Origin: [Clostridium] asparagiforme DSM 15981 | GTDB lineage: Bacteria > Bacillota > Clostridia > Lachnospirales > Lachnospiraceae | Reading direction: 5' to 3' | NCBI GenBank assembly: GCA_025149125.1 | Contig: CP102272.1 | Coordinates: 496,001 to 560,000 of the forward strand | Length of the DNA stretch: 64,000 bases | Shown here: positions 25,992 to 34,747 of the stretch, in pieces | Layout of the letters: every line of letters begins with the position of its first letter | How positions within the stretch are numbered: position 1 is the first letter of the stretch | The notes under the pieces: model-generated | The model's input: only the letters and a program-made list of their open reading frames with translations | Database searches by the model: none | What the model was told of the DNA's origin: nothing | Program-made: the position numbers and the translations under genes

Positions 25992-27398
25992 TTATAAATT
26001 AGTGGAACGGGGCAGGGAGAAAATGAACTCGGTTCCCACGCCCTCGGTGCTGACCACGTCGATATTTTCCCCGTGGGCCTGTATGATCTCCTTTACGATG
26101 GAGAGCCCAAGTCCGGTGCCGCGCTTGTCCTTGCCCCGGGAGAGGTCGGTCTTGTAAAAACGCTCCCAGATTTTCTTCAGACTGTCCTTAGGGATGCCGA
26201 TGCCGGTATCCTTAACGGAGATGAAAATCTTTTCGTAGCGGCTGCTGGCCTGGATGTAGATGGTGGAGTTGTGGTGGCTGAACTTGATCGCGTTGTCGAT
26301 CAGGTTGTAGAGCACCTGCTGTATTTTCCCAAGGTCCGCATAGACCATCTGAATATTGTCGGAGAATGTGAGGTCAAAGACAATGTTTTTGTTGTCGCAG
26401 GTTCCCTCAAAGGACGCGGCCGTGTCCTTGATCACCCGGTTGATGTCAAAATTGGAGCGGGACAGATAGCCCCGGTTGTCCAGAGAGTTGAGGGTGAGCA
26501 TACTCTCGGTCAGCTTGTGCAGGCGTTCGGTCTCGGAGATCACCCGGGAGAGGTATTTCCCGTACATCTCCGGCGGAATGGTGCCGTCCAGAATGGCCTC
26601 CAGATATCCTTTGATGGAGGTCAGAGGGGAGCGGAAGTCGTGGGAGACGTTGGCGATGAAGTTCTTCTGGTATTCCTCCATCTTGTTCAGCTCGTCGGAC
26701 ATGTAATTCAGGGTATTGGCCAGATAACCCATCTCATCGTGGGTGTGCACGGCGATGCGGTAGTCCAGGTTCCCGGCTGCATACTCGTTGGCGCCCACCG
26801 TGATCTTGCGCAGGGGCAGATAAACGGTTTTGGTGAACACCAGCAAAATGATGGAGGACAGCACGAAGATCAGAAACGAGGTGATGTAAAGGATATTCAA
26901 AACCCCGTTCTGCGCGTCCTTCACCTGGCTCATGGGCAGATGGATCAGCACATAACCGTAGGTGTTGTAATTCCCGGTAATGGGGGCGGAAACGCTGAGC
27001 ACGTCCTCGGCAAACAGGCTGTTGTAGCGCCCGATGGAGTAGGAACGGTTGCCGATGGCCGTGGGATCGAAATTGTCGATCACGGTGTGCACCCGTGAGC
27101 CGCCGGTGCTGTCCACGATAATGGTGCCCTGGCGGTTTACCACCATGACCTCGGCGCCCAGAAACTGGGCCACGGCCCGCAGCTGGGGGGAGGCGTCGGA
27201 GAGGTCCTGGGGCTGCCCCTGATACATGGTGCTGTAGGAGGACGCGATCAGGCAGGCCTCGTCGTACAGCGTGTTGGCCCGGCTCTGGATCAGGTAATCC
27301 CGCGTCATGCGGGAGGAAAAGGTGGCGATGAAAACAAAGCCCAACAGGCCGAATACCAGATAGCCGAGTATGAATTTTGAATAAAGGGAATGTGTCAT
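25992..27398 (-). CDS. Sensor histidine kinase
   Basis: 468-residue membrane sensor. An N-terminal transmembrane helix (about 10-30), an extracytoplasmic PAS/Cache-like sensor (about 35-165) and a second helix (about 170-190) lead to HAMP (about 190-245). The HisKA phospho-acceptor lies in NVSHDFRSPLTSIKGY (His about 264), and the ATPase domain has N box LIDNAIKF and G boxes DTGIGI and GTGLGLSIV. It autophosphorylates and probably signals to the OmpR-type regulator at 28890, although two genes separate them. SD is weak. The sensed signal is unknown. Confidence 0.92.
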   Translation of the reverse strand: MTHSLYSKFILGYLVFGLLGFVFIATFSSRMTRDYLIQSRANTLYDEACLIASSYSTMYQGQPQDLSDASPQLRAVAQFLGAEVMVVNRQGTIIVDSTGGSRVHTVIDNFDPTAIGNRSYSIGRYNSLFAEDVLSVSAPITGNYNTYGYVLIHLPMSQVKDAQNGVLNILYITSFLIFVLSSIILLVFTKTVYLPLRKITVGANEYAAGNLDYRIAVHTHDEMGYLANTLNYMSDELNKMEEYQKNFIANVSHDFRSPLTSIKGYLEAILDGTIPPEMYGKYLSRVISETERLHKLTESMLTLNSLDNRGYLSRSNFDINRVIKDTAASFEGTCDNKNIVFDLTFSDNIQMVYADLGKIQQVLYNLIDNAIKFSHHNSTIYIQASSRYEKIFISVKDTGIGIPKDSLKKIWERFYKTDLSRGKDKRGTGLGLSIVKEIIQAHGENIDVVSTEGVGTEFIFSLPRSTNL

Positions 27399-27436
27399 TG
27401 TTATACCTCAAAACTGTGCGTGTCGGAAAATCCCGC

Positions 27437-28192
27437 TTATTCGGTGGGGGCCATGAGGATTCTTCCGGTGCCGCGGTACACGTTAACCAGGCCTTCGCCG
27501 GAGACCGCGGAGCCCATCAGGGACTTGGAGGAGCGCTCAACGGTGAACTTTAAAGAGTTGGACCAGGCGATGGCCATGTTGCCGTCGATCTTCACCTCGT
27601 CGTCCTGCAGATTAAATTCAATCAGCTCATCCCGAGGCACCGGGCTTTCCAGGATGGCGATACCGCTGCCGCTGAGGCAGAGGTTGAAAAGCCCCTCTTT
27701 TCCGGCTACCGCCGAGGACAGCGTGGATCTCGCCACCACATTCTGTTTGATTCCGGAGTCGCAGGCCAGGAACAAGCCGTCCTCCAACACCAGGCTGCCC
27801 CACTCGGACACTTCCTCCAGGAGAATGTACTTGTAGGTGGGCTCCAGCATGATCAGGCCCGTTCCGGTGTACTCTGGCTTGACGGCGGCCTCTTTGGTCA
27901 CCTTGGAGGCGATGGCTTTACCGAAAAAGTCTCCGACACCCTTGATCCCGGATCCCATTTTCACGTTTCCGGCGGTCCACTGCATGGCGCCTGCCTGGAC
28001 GGTAAAACCGTTGTTTTTCAGTTCGATCAGCACCTGGCGCTTGCGGATGTTCATCTCGGCGGCAAAGTAGGCGTTCATGGCGGAACCGGGGGTGACGCTT
28101 AAATCGCGCTGGTGCTCGAATACTTTTATGTTTCCGCGCTCGGCGATCTGTGTCATATTGGAGTTATTGTAAAGATTCTGATAAGTGATCAT
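27437..28192 (-). CDS. AIM24-family protein
   Basis: 251-residue protein of the AIM24 (TRAP-like beta-roll) family. Repeating Gly-rich beta segments include GAMQWTAGNVKMGSGIKG (about residues 65-82) and GTGLIMLEPTYKYI. No signal peptide or membrane helix. The function of bacterial members is unsettled. Start ATG 28192 has AGGAGGG upstream; a longer frame to 28315 lacks a ribosome site. It lies 39 bases upstream of the histidine kinase gene on the same strand, so co-transcription is likely. Confidence 0.88.
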   Translation of the reverse strand: MITYQNLYNNSNMTQIAERGNIKVFEHQRDLSVTPGSAMNAYFAAEMNIRKRQVLIELKNNGFTVQAGAMQWTAGNVKMGSGIKGVGDFFGKAIASKVTKEAAVKPEYTGTGLIMLEPTYKYILLEEVSEWGSLVLEDGLFLACDSGIKQNVVARSTLSSAVAGKEGLFNLCLSGSGIAILESPVPRDELIEFNLQDDEVKIDGNMAIAWSNSLKFTVERSSKSLMGSAVSGEGLVNVYRGTGRILMAPTE

Positions 28193-28301
28193 GGTTGACC
28201 CTCCTGGTTTTATACTGTGGAATCCAGGGCCGCGGCCCCGCTTCTCTATCATAACACGGTCCGGTGTCCCTGTAAATGAAGAAGCGGGCCTGCTTTTTAC
28301 A

Positions 28302-28330
28302 TTTACTTTTTTCACTGTATTTGATACAAT
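28302..28330 (+). promoter_or_regulatory. Promoter of the DUF4190-type gene
   Basis: TTTACT (28302-28307), 17-base spacer, TACAAT (28325-28330), 30 bases before ATG 28360. Confidence 0.6.
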
Positions 28331-28359
28331 GAATCAAACCGCAGCTAGGAGGTAATGAG

Positions 28360-28713
28360 ATGGAGGAAATGGTAAATCAAAGCAAAGGAATGGCGATTGC
28401 ATCCATGGTTCTGGGAATCGTGGGTCTGGTGCTGTCCTGTCTGGTGATCGGGATTATTCCCTGCGTGATCGGCCTGATTCTGGGAATTGTGGTACTGGTG
28501 AAGCAGAAGGCCGGCCAGGGGATGGCCATCGCGGGCATCGTCACATCCCTGATCGGGATCGCTTTGTTCATTATGGTGCTGATCGGATTCGGTTCTGCTA
28601 TGAGTCAGTACGAAAGCGAAGTTATACATCAGCGGATCGGGGCCGCCGGAGAGGCATGGGAAAGCGCAGTGGAATACGGCCGGGATTTTGAGGCCGTGGT
28701 CCGGCAGTTTTGA
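28360..28713 (+). CDS. Small DUF4190-like membrane protein
   Basis: 117-residue protein with two hydrophobic helices separated by a short basic turn: about residues 10-45 (MVLGIVGLVLSCLVIGIIP) and about 55-75 (AIAGIVTSLIGIALFIMVL). The repeated G-MAIA-I/V pattern is typical of DUF4190 proteins. The soluble tail is about 40 residues. Function unknown. SD TAGGAGG. It sits alone on the plus strand between minus-strand genes, with its own promoter and terminator. Confidence 0.78.
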   Translation: MEEMVNQSKGMAIASMVLGIVGLVLSCLVIGIIPCVIGLILGIVVLVKQKAGQGMAIAGIVTSLIGIALFIMVLIGFGSAMSQYESEVIHQRIGAAGEAWESAVEYGRDFEAVVRQF

Positions 28714-28758
28714 CGGTGGAACAGCCGGGACAGCGTTAAGGCAGAGATAAAACAGGTG

Positions 28759-28785
28759 AGGCGGGATCCGTTGGGAATCCCGCCT
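28759..28785 (+). terminator. Terminator after the DUF4190-like gene
   Basis: AGGCGGGAT (28759-28767) pairs with ATCCCGCCT (28777-28785), followed by TATT. A second perfect 12-bp stem at 28799-28836 lies before the stop of the minus-strand response regulator and may terminate that gene, though it has no T run. Confidence 0.7.
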
Positions 28786-28889
28786 TATTGATTGTGAAGA
28801 ACGGCAGGCGCAGCCCGCGGGGGCCGCCTGCCGTTCGCCTGTATTTTGTTCGCCTCGAACCGTCCGGACAGGGATATTTGCCGCCAGGC

Positions 28890-29600
28890 TTACCGCTTTA
28901 CCTCGAATTTGTAACCGATGCCCCACACCGTAGTGATGGCCCAGTTGGCGTGGTCCTTGATCTTCTCCCGCAGACGCTTGATATGTACGTCCACGGTGCG
29001 GGTGTCGCCGATGTACTCGTAGCCCCAGATGTGATCCAGAAGCTGCTCGCGGGTGAATACCTGGTTGGGCGAGGCCGCCAGGAAATAGAGCAATTCCAGC
29101 TCCTTGGGGGGCATTTCCACGGAGTGGCCGCGATAGATCACGGAGTAGTTGGTCAGGTTCACGATCAGGTCCGGGTACTCCACGTACTCGCCCTGCTGCT
29201 CGGAGGCGGAGGGGGCGGGAGCGGGGGCCACCTGGTAGCGGCGCAGCACCGCCTTGACGCGGGCAACCAGCTCCTTGGAGTCAAAGGGTTTGATCATGTA
29301 GTCGTCTGCGCCCAGCTCCAGGCCCAGAACTTTGTCAAAGATTTCGCCCTTGGCGCTGAGCATGATAATGGGCACCTGGGACGAGGTGCGCAGCTCCCGG
29401 CATACCTGGTAGCCGTCCATTCCGGGGAGCATCAGGTCCAGCAGGACCAGATTGGGCTTGAAATCGGGAAATACCCGAAGGGCTTCCTCGCCGTCCCCCA
29501 CGATCATAGTTTCATAACATTCTTTCATCAGATAGAGGGAGATCAGCTCCGCGATGTTCGCGTCGTCGTCCACAATCAAAATCCTCTGTTTTTCTGCCAT
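28890..29600 (-). CDS. OmpR/PhoB-family response regulator
   Basis: 236-residue DNA-binding regulator. The receiver domain has the acidic pair VDDDANI, phospho-acceptor Asp in LLDLMLPGMDG (about residue 55) and Lys in MIKPFD (about 103). A proline/alanine linker (PAPAPSA) leads to the winged-helix domain (LLYFLAASPNQVFTREQLLDHIWG, TRTVDVHIKRLREKI split over about 170-220). Likely partner is the kinase at 25992. The gene ends upstream of AIM24 and lies just after mutS2 in transcription order. Confidence 0.92.
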   Translation of the reverse strand: MAEKQRILIVDDDANIAELISLYLMKECYETMIVGDGEEALRVFPDFKPNLVLLDLMLPGMDGYQVCRELRTSSQVPIIMLSAKGEIFDKVLGLELGADDYMIKPFDSKELVARVKAVLRRYQVAPAPAPSASEQQGEYVEYPDLIVNLTNYSVIYRGHSVEMPPKELELLYFLAASPNQVFTREQLLDHIWGYEYIGDTRTVDVHIKRLREKIKDHANWAITTVWGIGYKFEVKR

Positions 29601-29637
29601 AATAATTTACTCCTCCTTAAAACATGCTGTCTGGCGG

Positions 29638-32055
29638 TTACTTAAATGTTACGATTGTCACGCCGGAATCTCCTTCACCAAAGACGCCCAGGCGGAATTC
29701 TTTTACATATTTCAGCTTTTTAAGCCGGGTGTGGACGGCATTTTTCAGCGCCCCGGTGCCGCGGCCGTGAACCACGCGGACCGTGGTGAGGTGGGCCAGG
29801 TAGGCGTCGTCCAGGTATTTTTCCATCACGGGCATGGCCTCGTCCACCGTCATGCCGATCAGGTTCACCTCCGGGGAAATGGAGGCGGATTTCGATACTT
29901 TGATGTTGCTGCTTCCGGTGCCGCGCCCCTTGCCGGAGAATTTGCCGCCGCCGGAGGACGGGATGGAAGGCCCGGTGATGTCCTGCTCGGGCAGCAGCTC
30001 CAAATCCTTTACGTTCACTAGGGAACGGAGGATGCCCATCTGCACATAGAGGTCGCCCCGGGCGTTGGGCAGGGTGCTGACCGTGCCTTTTAAGCCCATG
30101 GAAAGGACCTTGACGCCGTCCCCGACCTTCAGTTTCTTGGGGGAAATGGGCTGGCTGGGGCCTTTGGCCTTGATGGCCAGCTTGTCGTCGGCCTCCTTTA
30201 ATTTCTCGCGCAGCTTTGCGCGCTGGGCTTCCAGCTGTTTGTTCAGGCCGGAGTCCGCGGAGAGCTTGTTGATCTGCTTGATGGTCTGATCCGCCGTCTC
30301 CTTGGCTTCCCGGAGAATCCGCTGGGCCTCCTCGGCGGCATTTTTCAGCAGCTTATCCTTGCGCTCGTCCAGGCGCTCCTCCTTCTGGGTCAGGCGGGCC
30401 TTCAACTGGGCGATCTCGTCCTTGTAGGCCTTTAACTCCTCCTGCTCCTTCTCGATGGTCAGACGGCTTTTTTCCAGGCTGGAGAGCAGGTCCTCAAAGG
30501 ATTCGTCTTTGGCCTCCAGGTGGGTTTTGGCGTCGTCGATGATATAGTCGGGCAGCCCCAGCTTGCTGGAAATGGCGAAGGCGTTGCTCTTGCCGGGAAC
30601 GCCGATCAGCAGTCGGTAGGTGGGCTGCAGAGTTTCCACGTTGAACTCGCAGCTGGCATTTTCCACGCCGGGAGCGCTGAGGGCGAATACCTTCAGCTCG
30701 CTGTAGTGGGTGGTGGCCATGGTGCGGCATTTCATGTTGTGCAGGAAGCTTAAAATGGCGATGGCGAGGGCCGCGCCCTCGGTGGGGTCCGTGCCCGCGC
30801 CCAGCTCGTCGAAGAGGCACAGGGACCGGGAATCCGCCTCGCCCAGAATCCGCACGATATTGGTCATGTGGGCGGAGAAGGTGCTCAGGCTCTGCTCGAT
30901 GCTCTGCTCGTCGCCGATGTCCGCGAATACCTGGTCGAACACCGCAAGCTCGGAGCCTTCCCAGGCGGGAATGTGGAGTCCTGCCTGGCCCATAAGGGTG
31001 AACAGGCCCACGGTCTTTAGGGAGACCGTCTTGCCGCCCGTGTTGGGGCCGGTGACGATCAGCAGGTCGAAATCCTTACCGAGCCAGACGCTTATGGGAA
31101 CCACGGTCTTGGGGTCTAAGAGCGGATGCCGTCCGTCCTTGATGTGGATGTAGCCGCGGTCGTTGAACACCGGGGCGCTGCAGCGGTAGTGCCGGGCCAG
31201 GGCGGACTTGGCGAAAATGAAGTCCAGCTGGGCTAAAAGCTGCATGTCGATGGCCAGGTCCTCGCAGTGGGGAGCGGCCTGGTTGCTTAAATCAGCCAGC
31301 ACCGCCTCGATCTCCTTCTGTTCGCGGATTTCCAGCTCGCGGATCTCGTTGTTCAGGCGCACAATGGCCATGGGCTCGATGAACAGGGTGGAGCCGGTGG
31401 CCGACTGGTCGTGAACCATGCCGGGGACCTGGTTCTTGTACTCGGATTTGACGGGCAGGCAGTAGCGGCCATCGCGCATGGTAATCACCGCATCCTGCAA
31501 ATAGGTGCGGTTGGAATTCAAAATGGAGTTCAGCTGGGTGTGGATCTTGTCCGCGGCCAGCTTCATGGCCCGGCGCACATGGGAGAGCCCGGGGCTGGCG
31601 TCGTCCGCCACCTCGTCCTCGCTGAGGATGCAGCGCTTGATCTCCTGATTCAGCGGAGTCAGCGGCTCCAGGGCGGCGAACATGGGCTCCAAGGAGTCGG
31701 ACAGGCCGTCATTTTCCTCGTCCACGTCCTCGTGGCGGCCGTAGGCCTTAGCCCGGGCGGAACAGGTGAGCAGAGAGCTGATGGAGAGCAGCTCCGGGAT
31801 GCTTAAGGAACTGCCGATCTCCAGGCGTTTTAAGGAGTCGCCGATGTCGCGGACTCCGGAGAAGGAGACAGTGCCTTTTAAGCGCACCCGGTTGACCGCG
31901 TCCGTGGTCTGCTGCTGCCAGGTGCGGATCTCCTCCAGGTCCGAGGAGGGCTCTAAGGCCGCGCAGAGGGCTTTTCCCAGGGGGGAAGCCGCGTACTCGG
32001 TGAGCTGGGCGATGATTTTATGGTATTCCAAGGTTTTTAACGCTTTTTGATTCAT
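29638..32055 (-). CDS. mutS2: Endonuclease MutS2
   Basis: 805-residue MutS-family ATPase. The helical lever region spans about 1-300; Walker A is TGPNTGGKTVSLKT (about 335) and Walker B LCLFDELGAGTDPTEGAA (about 415). A long charged coiled coil (about 510-640) precedes the C-terminal Smr nuclease domain, with VNLIGMTVDEA and HGRGTGALK. MutS2 proteins suppress recombination and, in Bacillus, act on collided ribosomes. Start ATG 32055 follows AGGTG; a GTG three codons earlier lacks spacing. Length is normal. Confidence 0.95.
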   Translation of the reverse strand: MNQKALKTLEYHKIIAQLTEYAASPLGKALCAALEPSSDLEEIRTWQQQTTDAVNRVRLKGTVSFSGVRDIGDSLKRLEIGSSLSIPELLSISSLLTCSARAKAYGRHEDVDEENDGLSDSLEPMFAALEPLTPLNQEIKRCILSEDEVADDASPGLSHVRRAMKLAADKIHTQLNSILNSNRTYLQDAVITMRDGRYCLPVKSEYKNQVPGMVHDQSATGSTLFIEPMAIVRLNNEIRELEIREQKEIEAVLADLSNQAAPHCEDLAIDMQLLAQLDFIFAKSALARHYRCSAPVFNDRGYIHIKDGRHPLLDPKTVVPISVWLGKDFDLLIVTGPNTGGKTVSLKTVGLFTLMGQAGLHIPAWEGSELAVFDQVFADIGDEQSIEQSLSTFSAHMTNIVRILGEADSRSLCLFDELGAGTDPTEGAALAIAILSFLHNMKCRTMATTHYSELKVFALSAPGVENASCEFNVETLQPTYRLLIGVPGKSNAFAISSKLGLPDYIIDDAKTHLEAKDESFEDLLSSLEKSRLTIEKEQEELKAYKDEIAQLKARLTQKEERLDERKDKLLKNAAEEAQRILREAKETADQTIKQINKLSADSGLNKQLEAQRAKLREKLKEADDKLAIKAKGPSQPISPKKLKVGDGVKVLSMGLKGTVSTLPNARGDLYVQMGILRSLVNVKDLELLPEQDITGPSIPSSGGGKFSGKGRGTGSSNIKVSKSASISPEVNLIGMTVDEAMPVMEKYLDDAYLAHLTTVRVVHGRGTGALKNAVHTRLKKLKYVKEFRLGVFGEGDSGVTIVTFK

Positions 32056-32185
32056 GAATTTCACCTATAATAAACGTATAATTTGCGTGGTTTGGCGGGG
32101 CTTTTTTGGCGCAGAGCGCCATATACAGTATATCATAAAATCGGATATTTACTATCATTTTTAATATCTTTTCATATTTACGAGC

Positions 32186-32214
32186 TTGCATAAAGAGTAG
32201 AAGAAACGTATAAT
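32186..32214 (+). promoter_or_regulatory. Promoter of the HtrA-like gene
   Basis: TTGCAT (32186-32191), 17-base spacer, perfect TATAAT (32209-32214), about 52 bases before ATG 32267. Confidence 0.65.
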
Positions 32215-32266
32215 AGGGATATGTGATTTTTTTGAGCATACCAGATTCTTGACAGGGAGGGTTTCT

Positions 32267-33574
32267 ATGCCGGAAAAGAATGGGGACAAGCCTCACCGTT
32301 TTATTAATGAAAAAATTGTCCGCCAGCCTCTGTCCAAACGGCAGATTGCCAGACGCATTTTTCTGACTGCGTTCTGCGGGATTTTGTTCGGCGTGCTGGC
32401 GGCTGTTTGTTTTGTTGTGTCCAAGCCCCTGGCAGAGCGCTATCTGGGTCAGGAAACGCCGGAGGAGAGCAGTCAGATTACCATTCCCAAGGACGAGCCG
32501 GAGACAAGCACTACAGCGGTGGAGACTACAGCGGCGTCCAGCCAGCCTGTCCAGGAGACGGAGCCGATTTCGCAGATCGTTAAATCTGAGATGGAAAATT
32601 ACCAGTACACGGTAGACGACTTAAACACCATGTACGCCAGCCTGCGGTCCGTGGCCACGGAGGTGGGAAAGGGCGTTGTGGCGGTCCACTCCATCCAGCA
32701 CCAGGTGGACTGGTTTGACAATCCCATCGAGACTACCGGGCAGTACGCGGGGGTGCTGATCGCCAAGACTAAGGCGGAAGCTCTGATTCTCACGCCGGAG
32801 GAGGCCATTGAGGCGGCGGATTCCATTGAAGTAGTATTTCAGGATGGCACAGTCGTGCCGGGAAAGATAAAACAGCGGGACACCGTGGCCAACATGGCGG
32901 TGGTGAGCATCGAGCTGTCGACGCTCACGAACGACCAGACCAAGAAGCTGACCCAGGTAGAGCTGGGCAATTCCTACTCCGTGAAGCAGGGCGACATGGT
33001 GATCGCCGTGGGCGGACCTGCGGGCATCGTTCATTCCACAGACTATGGTTTTGTGTCCTATGTGGTGAAGAGCGTCCAGGCGGTGGACGGCATCTCAAGG
33101 GTGTTTTACTCGGACGTCCAGTCCAATTCCGGGATGGGGACCTTTATCCTCAACACCAACGGCCAGTTGATCGGCTGGGTGACGGATAAGTACGACCGGG
33201 AAGGCGAGTGCAACATGACCACCATTGCCTCCATTTCCGACTATAAAGGCGTGCTTCAGAACCTGAGCAACGGCTTCGCGGCCCCGTATTTTGGGATCCG
33301 CGGGCAGGAGGTGAACTCCGCCATGGAGGAGAGCGGCCTTCCCCAGGGGATTTATGTGACCGATTGTATTGCGGACAGCCCTGCGTACAACGCGGGAATC
33401 CAGCCCGGCGACATCATCACCTGGATCAACGGCTCCAAGACCAACACCATGAAGGATTTCCAGAATCAGGTGGAATCCCTGAAGCCGGGGGACAAGGTGA
33501 ATGTTGCAGTGCAGCGGAACGGGAAGGACTCCTATAAGGAAATTGAGTATCCGGTGACCATTGGGGCGAGGTAA
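32267..33574 (+). CDS. HtrA/DegP-like membrane protein with PDZ domain, catalytic residues missing
   Basis: 435-residue protein. One N-terminal transmembrane helix (about 32-52) precedes a Thr/Ser/Glu-rich linker, a trypsin-fold domain (about 115-320) and a PDZ domain (about 335-435, with YVTDCIADSPAYNAGIQPGD). In true HtrA the His lies in TNNHV, the Asp in the D...DLAV region and the Ser in GNSGGP. Here the equivalents read LTPEEAI (no His), RDTVANMAVV (Asp to Asn) and SNSGMGTF (Ser kept, glycine lost). It is therefore probably a non-proteolytic relative that binds rather than cuts. Start ATG 32267 with GGGAGGG. Confidence 0.85.
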   Translation: MPEKNGDKPHRFINEKIVRQPLSKRQIARRIFLTAFCGILFGVLAAVCFVVSKPLAERYLGQETPEESSQITIPKDEPETSTTAVETTAASSQPVQETEPISQIVKSEMENYQYTVDDLNTMYASLRSVATEVGKGVVAVHSIQHQVDWFDNPIETTGQYAGVLIAKTKAEALILTPEEAIEAADSIEVVFQDGTVVPGKIKQRDTVANMAVVSIELSTLTNDQTKKLTQVELGNSYSVKQGDMVIAVGGPAGIVHSTDYGFVSYVVKSVQAVDGISRVFYSDVQSNSGMGTFILNTNGQLIGWVTDKYDREGECNMTTIASISDYKGVLQNLSNGFAAPYFGIRGQEVNSAMEESGLPQGIYVTDCIADSPAYNAGIQPGDIITWINGSKTNTMKDFQNQVESLKPGDKVNVAVQRNGKDSYKEIEYPVTIGAR

Positions 33575-33668
33575 AATGGCGGCGGAGCTGCCTGCTGCCG
33601 GGGCTGGCCTGTTGCCGGGCCGGCCTGCGAGTTGACATAAAAAAGAGATTTGGAAAGGAATCAAAATA

Positions 33669-34616
33669 ATGAAATATATTGATACACTCAGGGAGGGTAT
33701 GCACACCACGGATGTGTACCTGTGCAAGAACAAACAGATCGCCGTGACCAAGAATGGTAAGGAATACGGCAATCTGGTGCTGCAGGACAAGACGGGTACC
33801 ATCGATGCCAAGATCTGGGATTTAAATTCCCCGGGAGTGGGCGAATTTGAGACCATGGACTACGTGCACGTGGAAGCGGATGTGACCCTGTTCCAGAATT
33901 CCCACCAGCTGAACGTTCGGCGGATCCGACGGGCGTCCGAGGGGGAGTACGTGGAGGCGGATTACCTGCCTGTATCAAAGAAAAATATCGACAAGATGTA
34001 CGAGGAACTGCTGGGCTTCATCGCCAGCGTGAAGAATCCTCATCTGAACCAGCTCTTGAGCAAGTTTTTTGTGGAGAGCCCGGCATTTGCCAAGGCCTTC
34101 AAGTTCCACTCCGCGGCTAAGAGTGTACACCACGGTTTTGTGGGCGGACTGCTGGAGCACACGCTGAGCGTGGTAAAGCTGTGCGATTACTATGCGGGGT
34201 ATTATCCGCAGTTAAACCGGGATCTATTGATCACCGCGGCGATTTTCCATGATTTAGGGAAAACGCGGGAGCTGTCAACATTTCCGGAGAATGACTATAC
34301 GGACGACGGGCAGCTTTTAGGGCATATTATTATCGGAACCGAGATGGTGGGGCGCATGATCCGCGCGATCCCGGGATTCCCGGAGCGGACGGCGGTGGAG
34401 CTGAAGCACTGTATTCTGGCCCACCACGGGGAGCTGGAGTACGGCTCGCCGAAGAAACCGGCGCTGCTGGAAGCTCTGGCCCTGAATTTCGCGGACAACA
34501 CGGACGCGAAGATGGAGACCATGATCGAGGCGTTAAACGCAGGCGGCGAGAATACGGGGTGGCTGGGATATAACCGGCTGCTGGAGACGAATATCCGAAA
34601 GACGACGGAATTGTAG
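33669..34616 (+). CDS. yhaM: YhaM-type 3'-5' exoribonuclease
   Basis: 315-residue cytoplasmic nuclease. The N-terminal OB-fold RNA-binding domain (about 1-95) is followed by an HD domain with metal ligands in VHHGFVGGLLEHTLSV (about 159-174), IFHDLGKTREL (about 197) and LAHHGELEYG. YhaM trims RNA and single-stranded DNA 3' ends. Length and domain order are normal. SD GGAAAGGA. Confidence 0.92.
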   Translation: MKYIDTLREGMHTTDVYLCKNKQIAVTKNGKEYGNLVLQDKTGTIDAKIWDLNSPGVGEFETMDYVHVEADVTLFQNSHQLNVRRIRRASEGEYVEADYLPVSKKNIDKMYEELLGFIASVKNPHLNQLLSKFFVESPAFAKAFKFHSAAKSVHHGFVGGLLEHTLSVVKLCDYYAGYYPQLNRDLLITAAIFHDLGKTRELSTFPENDYTDDGQLLGHIIIGTEMVGRMIRAIPGFPERTAVELKHCILAHHGELEYGSPKKPALLEALALNFADNTDAKMETMIEALNAGGENTGWLGYNRLLETNIRKTTEL

Positions 34617-34747
34617 AACCCGCTGTACATAAAAATTGGCTTTATAATAATGAATGAAAGTGTGTAGGCCGGAAAACATACGGTAACGGCATGGGCCGGG
34701 TATGTTTTCCGGCTTGCGTCGGTTTTGGGAAGAGGAGATTTGAGAAG

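Noticed and set aside
25231..26157. Plus-strand 308-codon frame with three 17-residue repeats
   Set aside because: It is antisense to a well-supported secreted protein gene and the repeats are just the 51-bp DNA repeats translated (51 is divisible by 3). No ribosome site.
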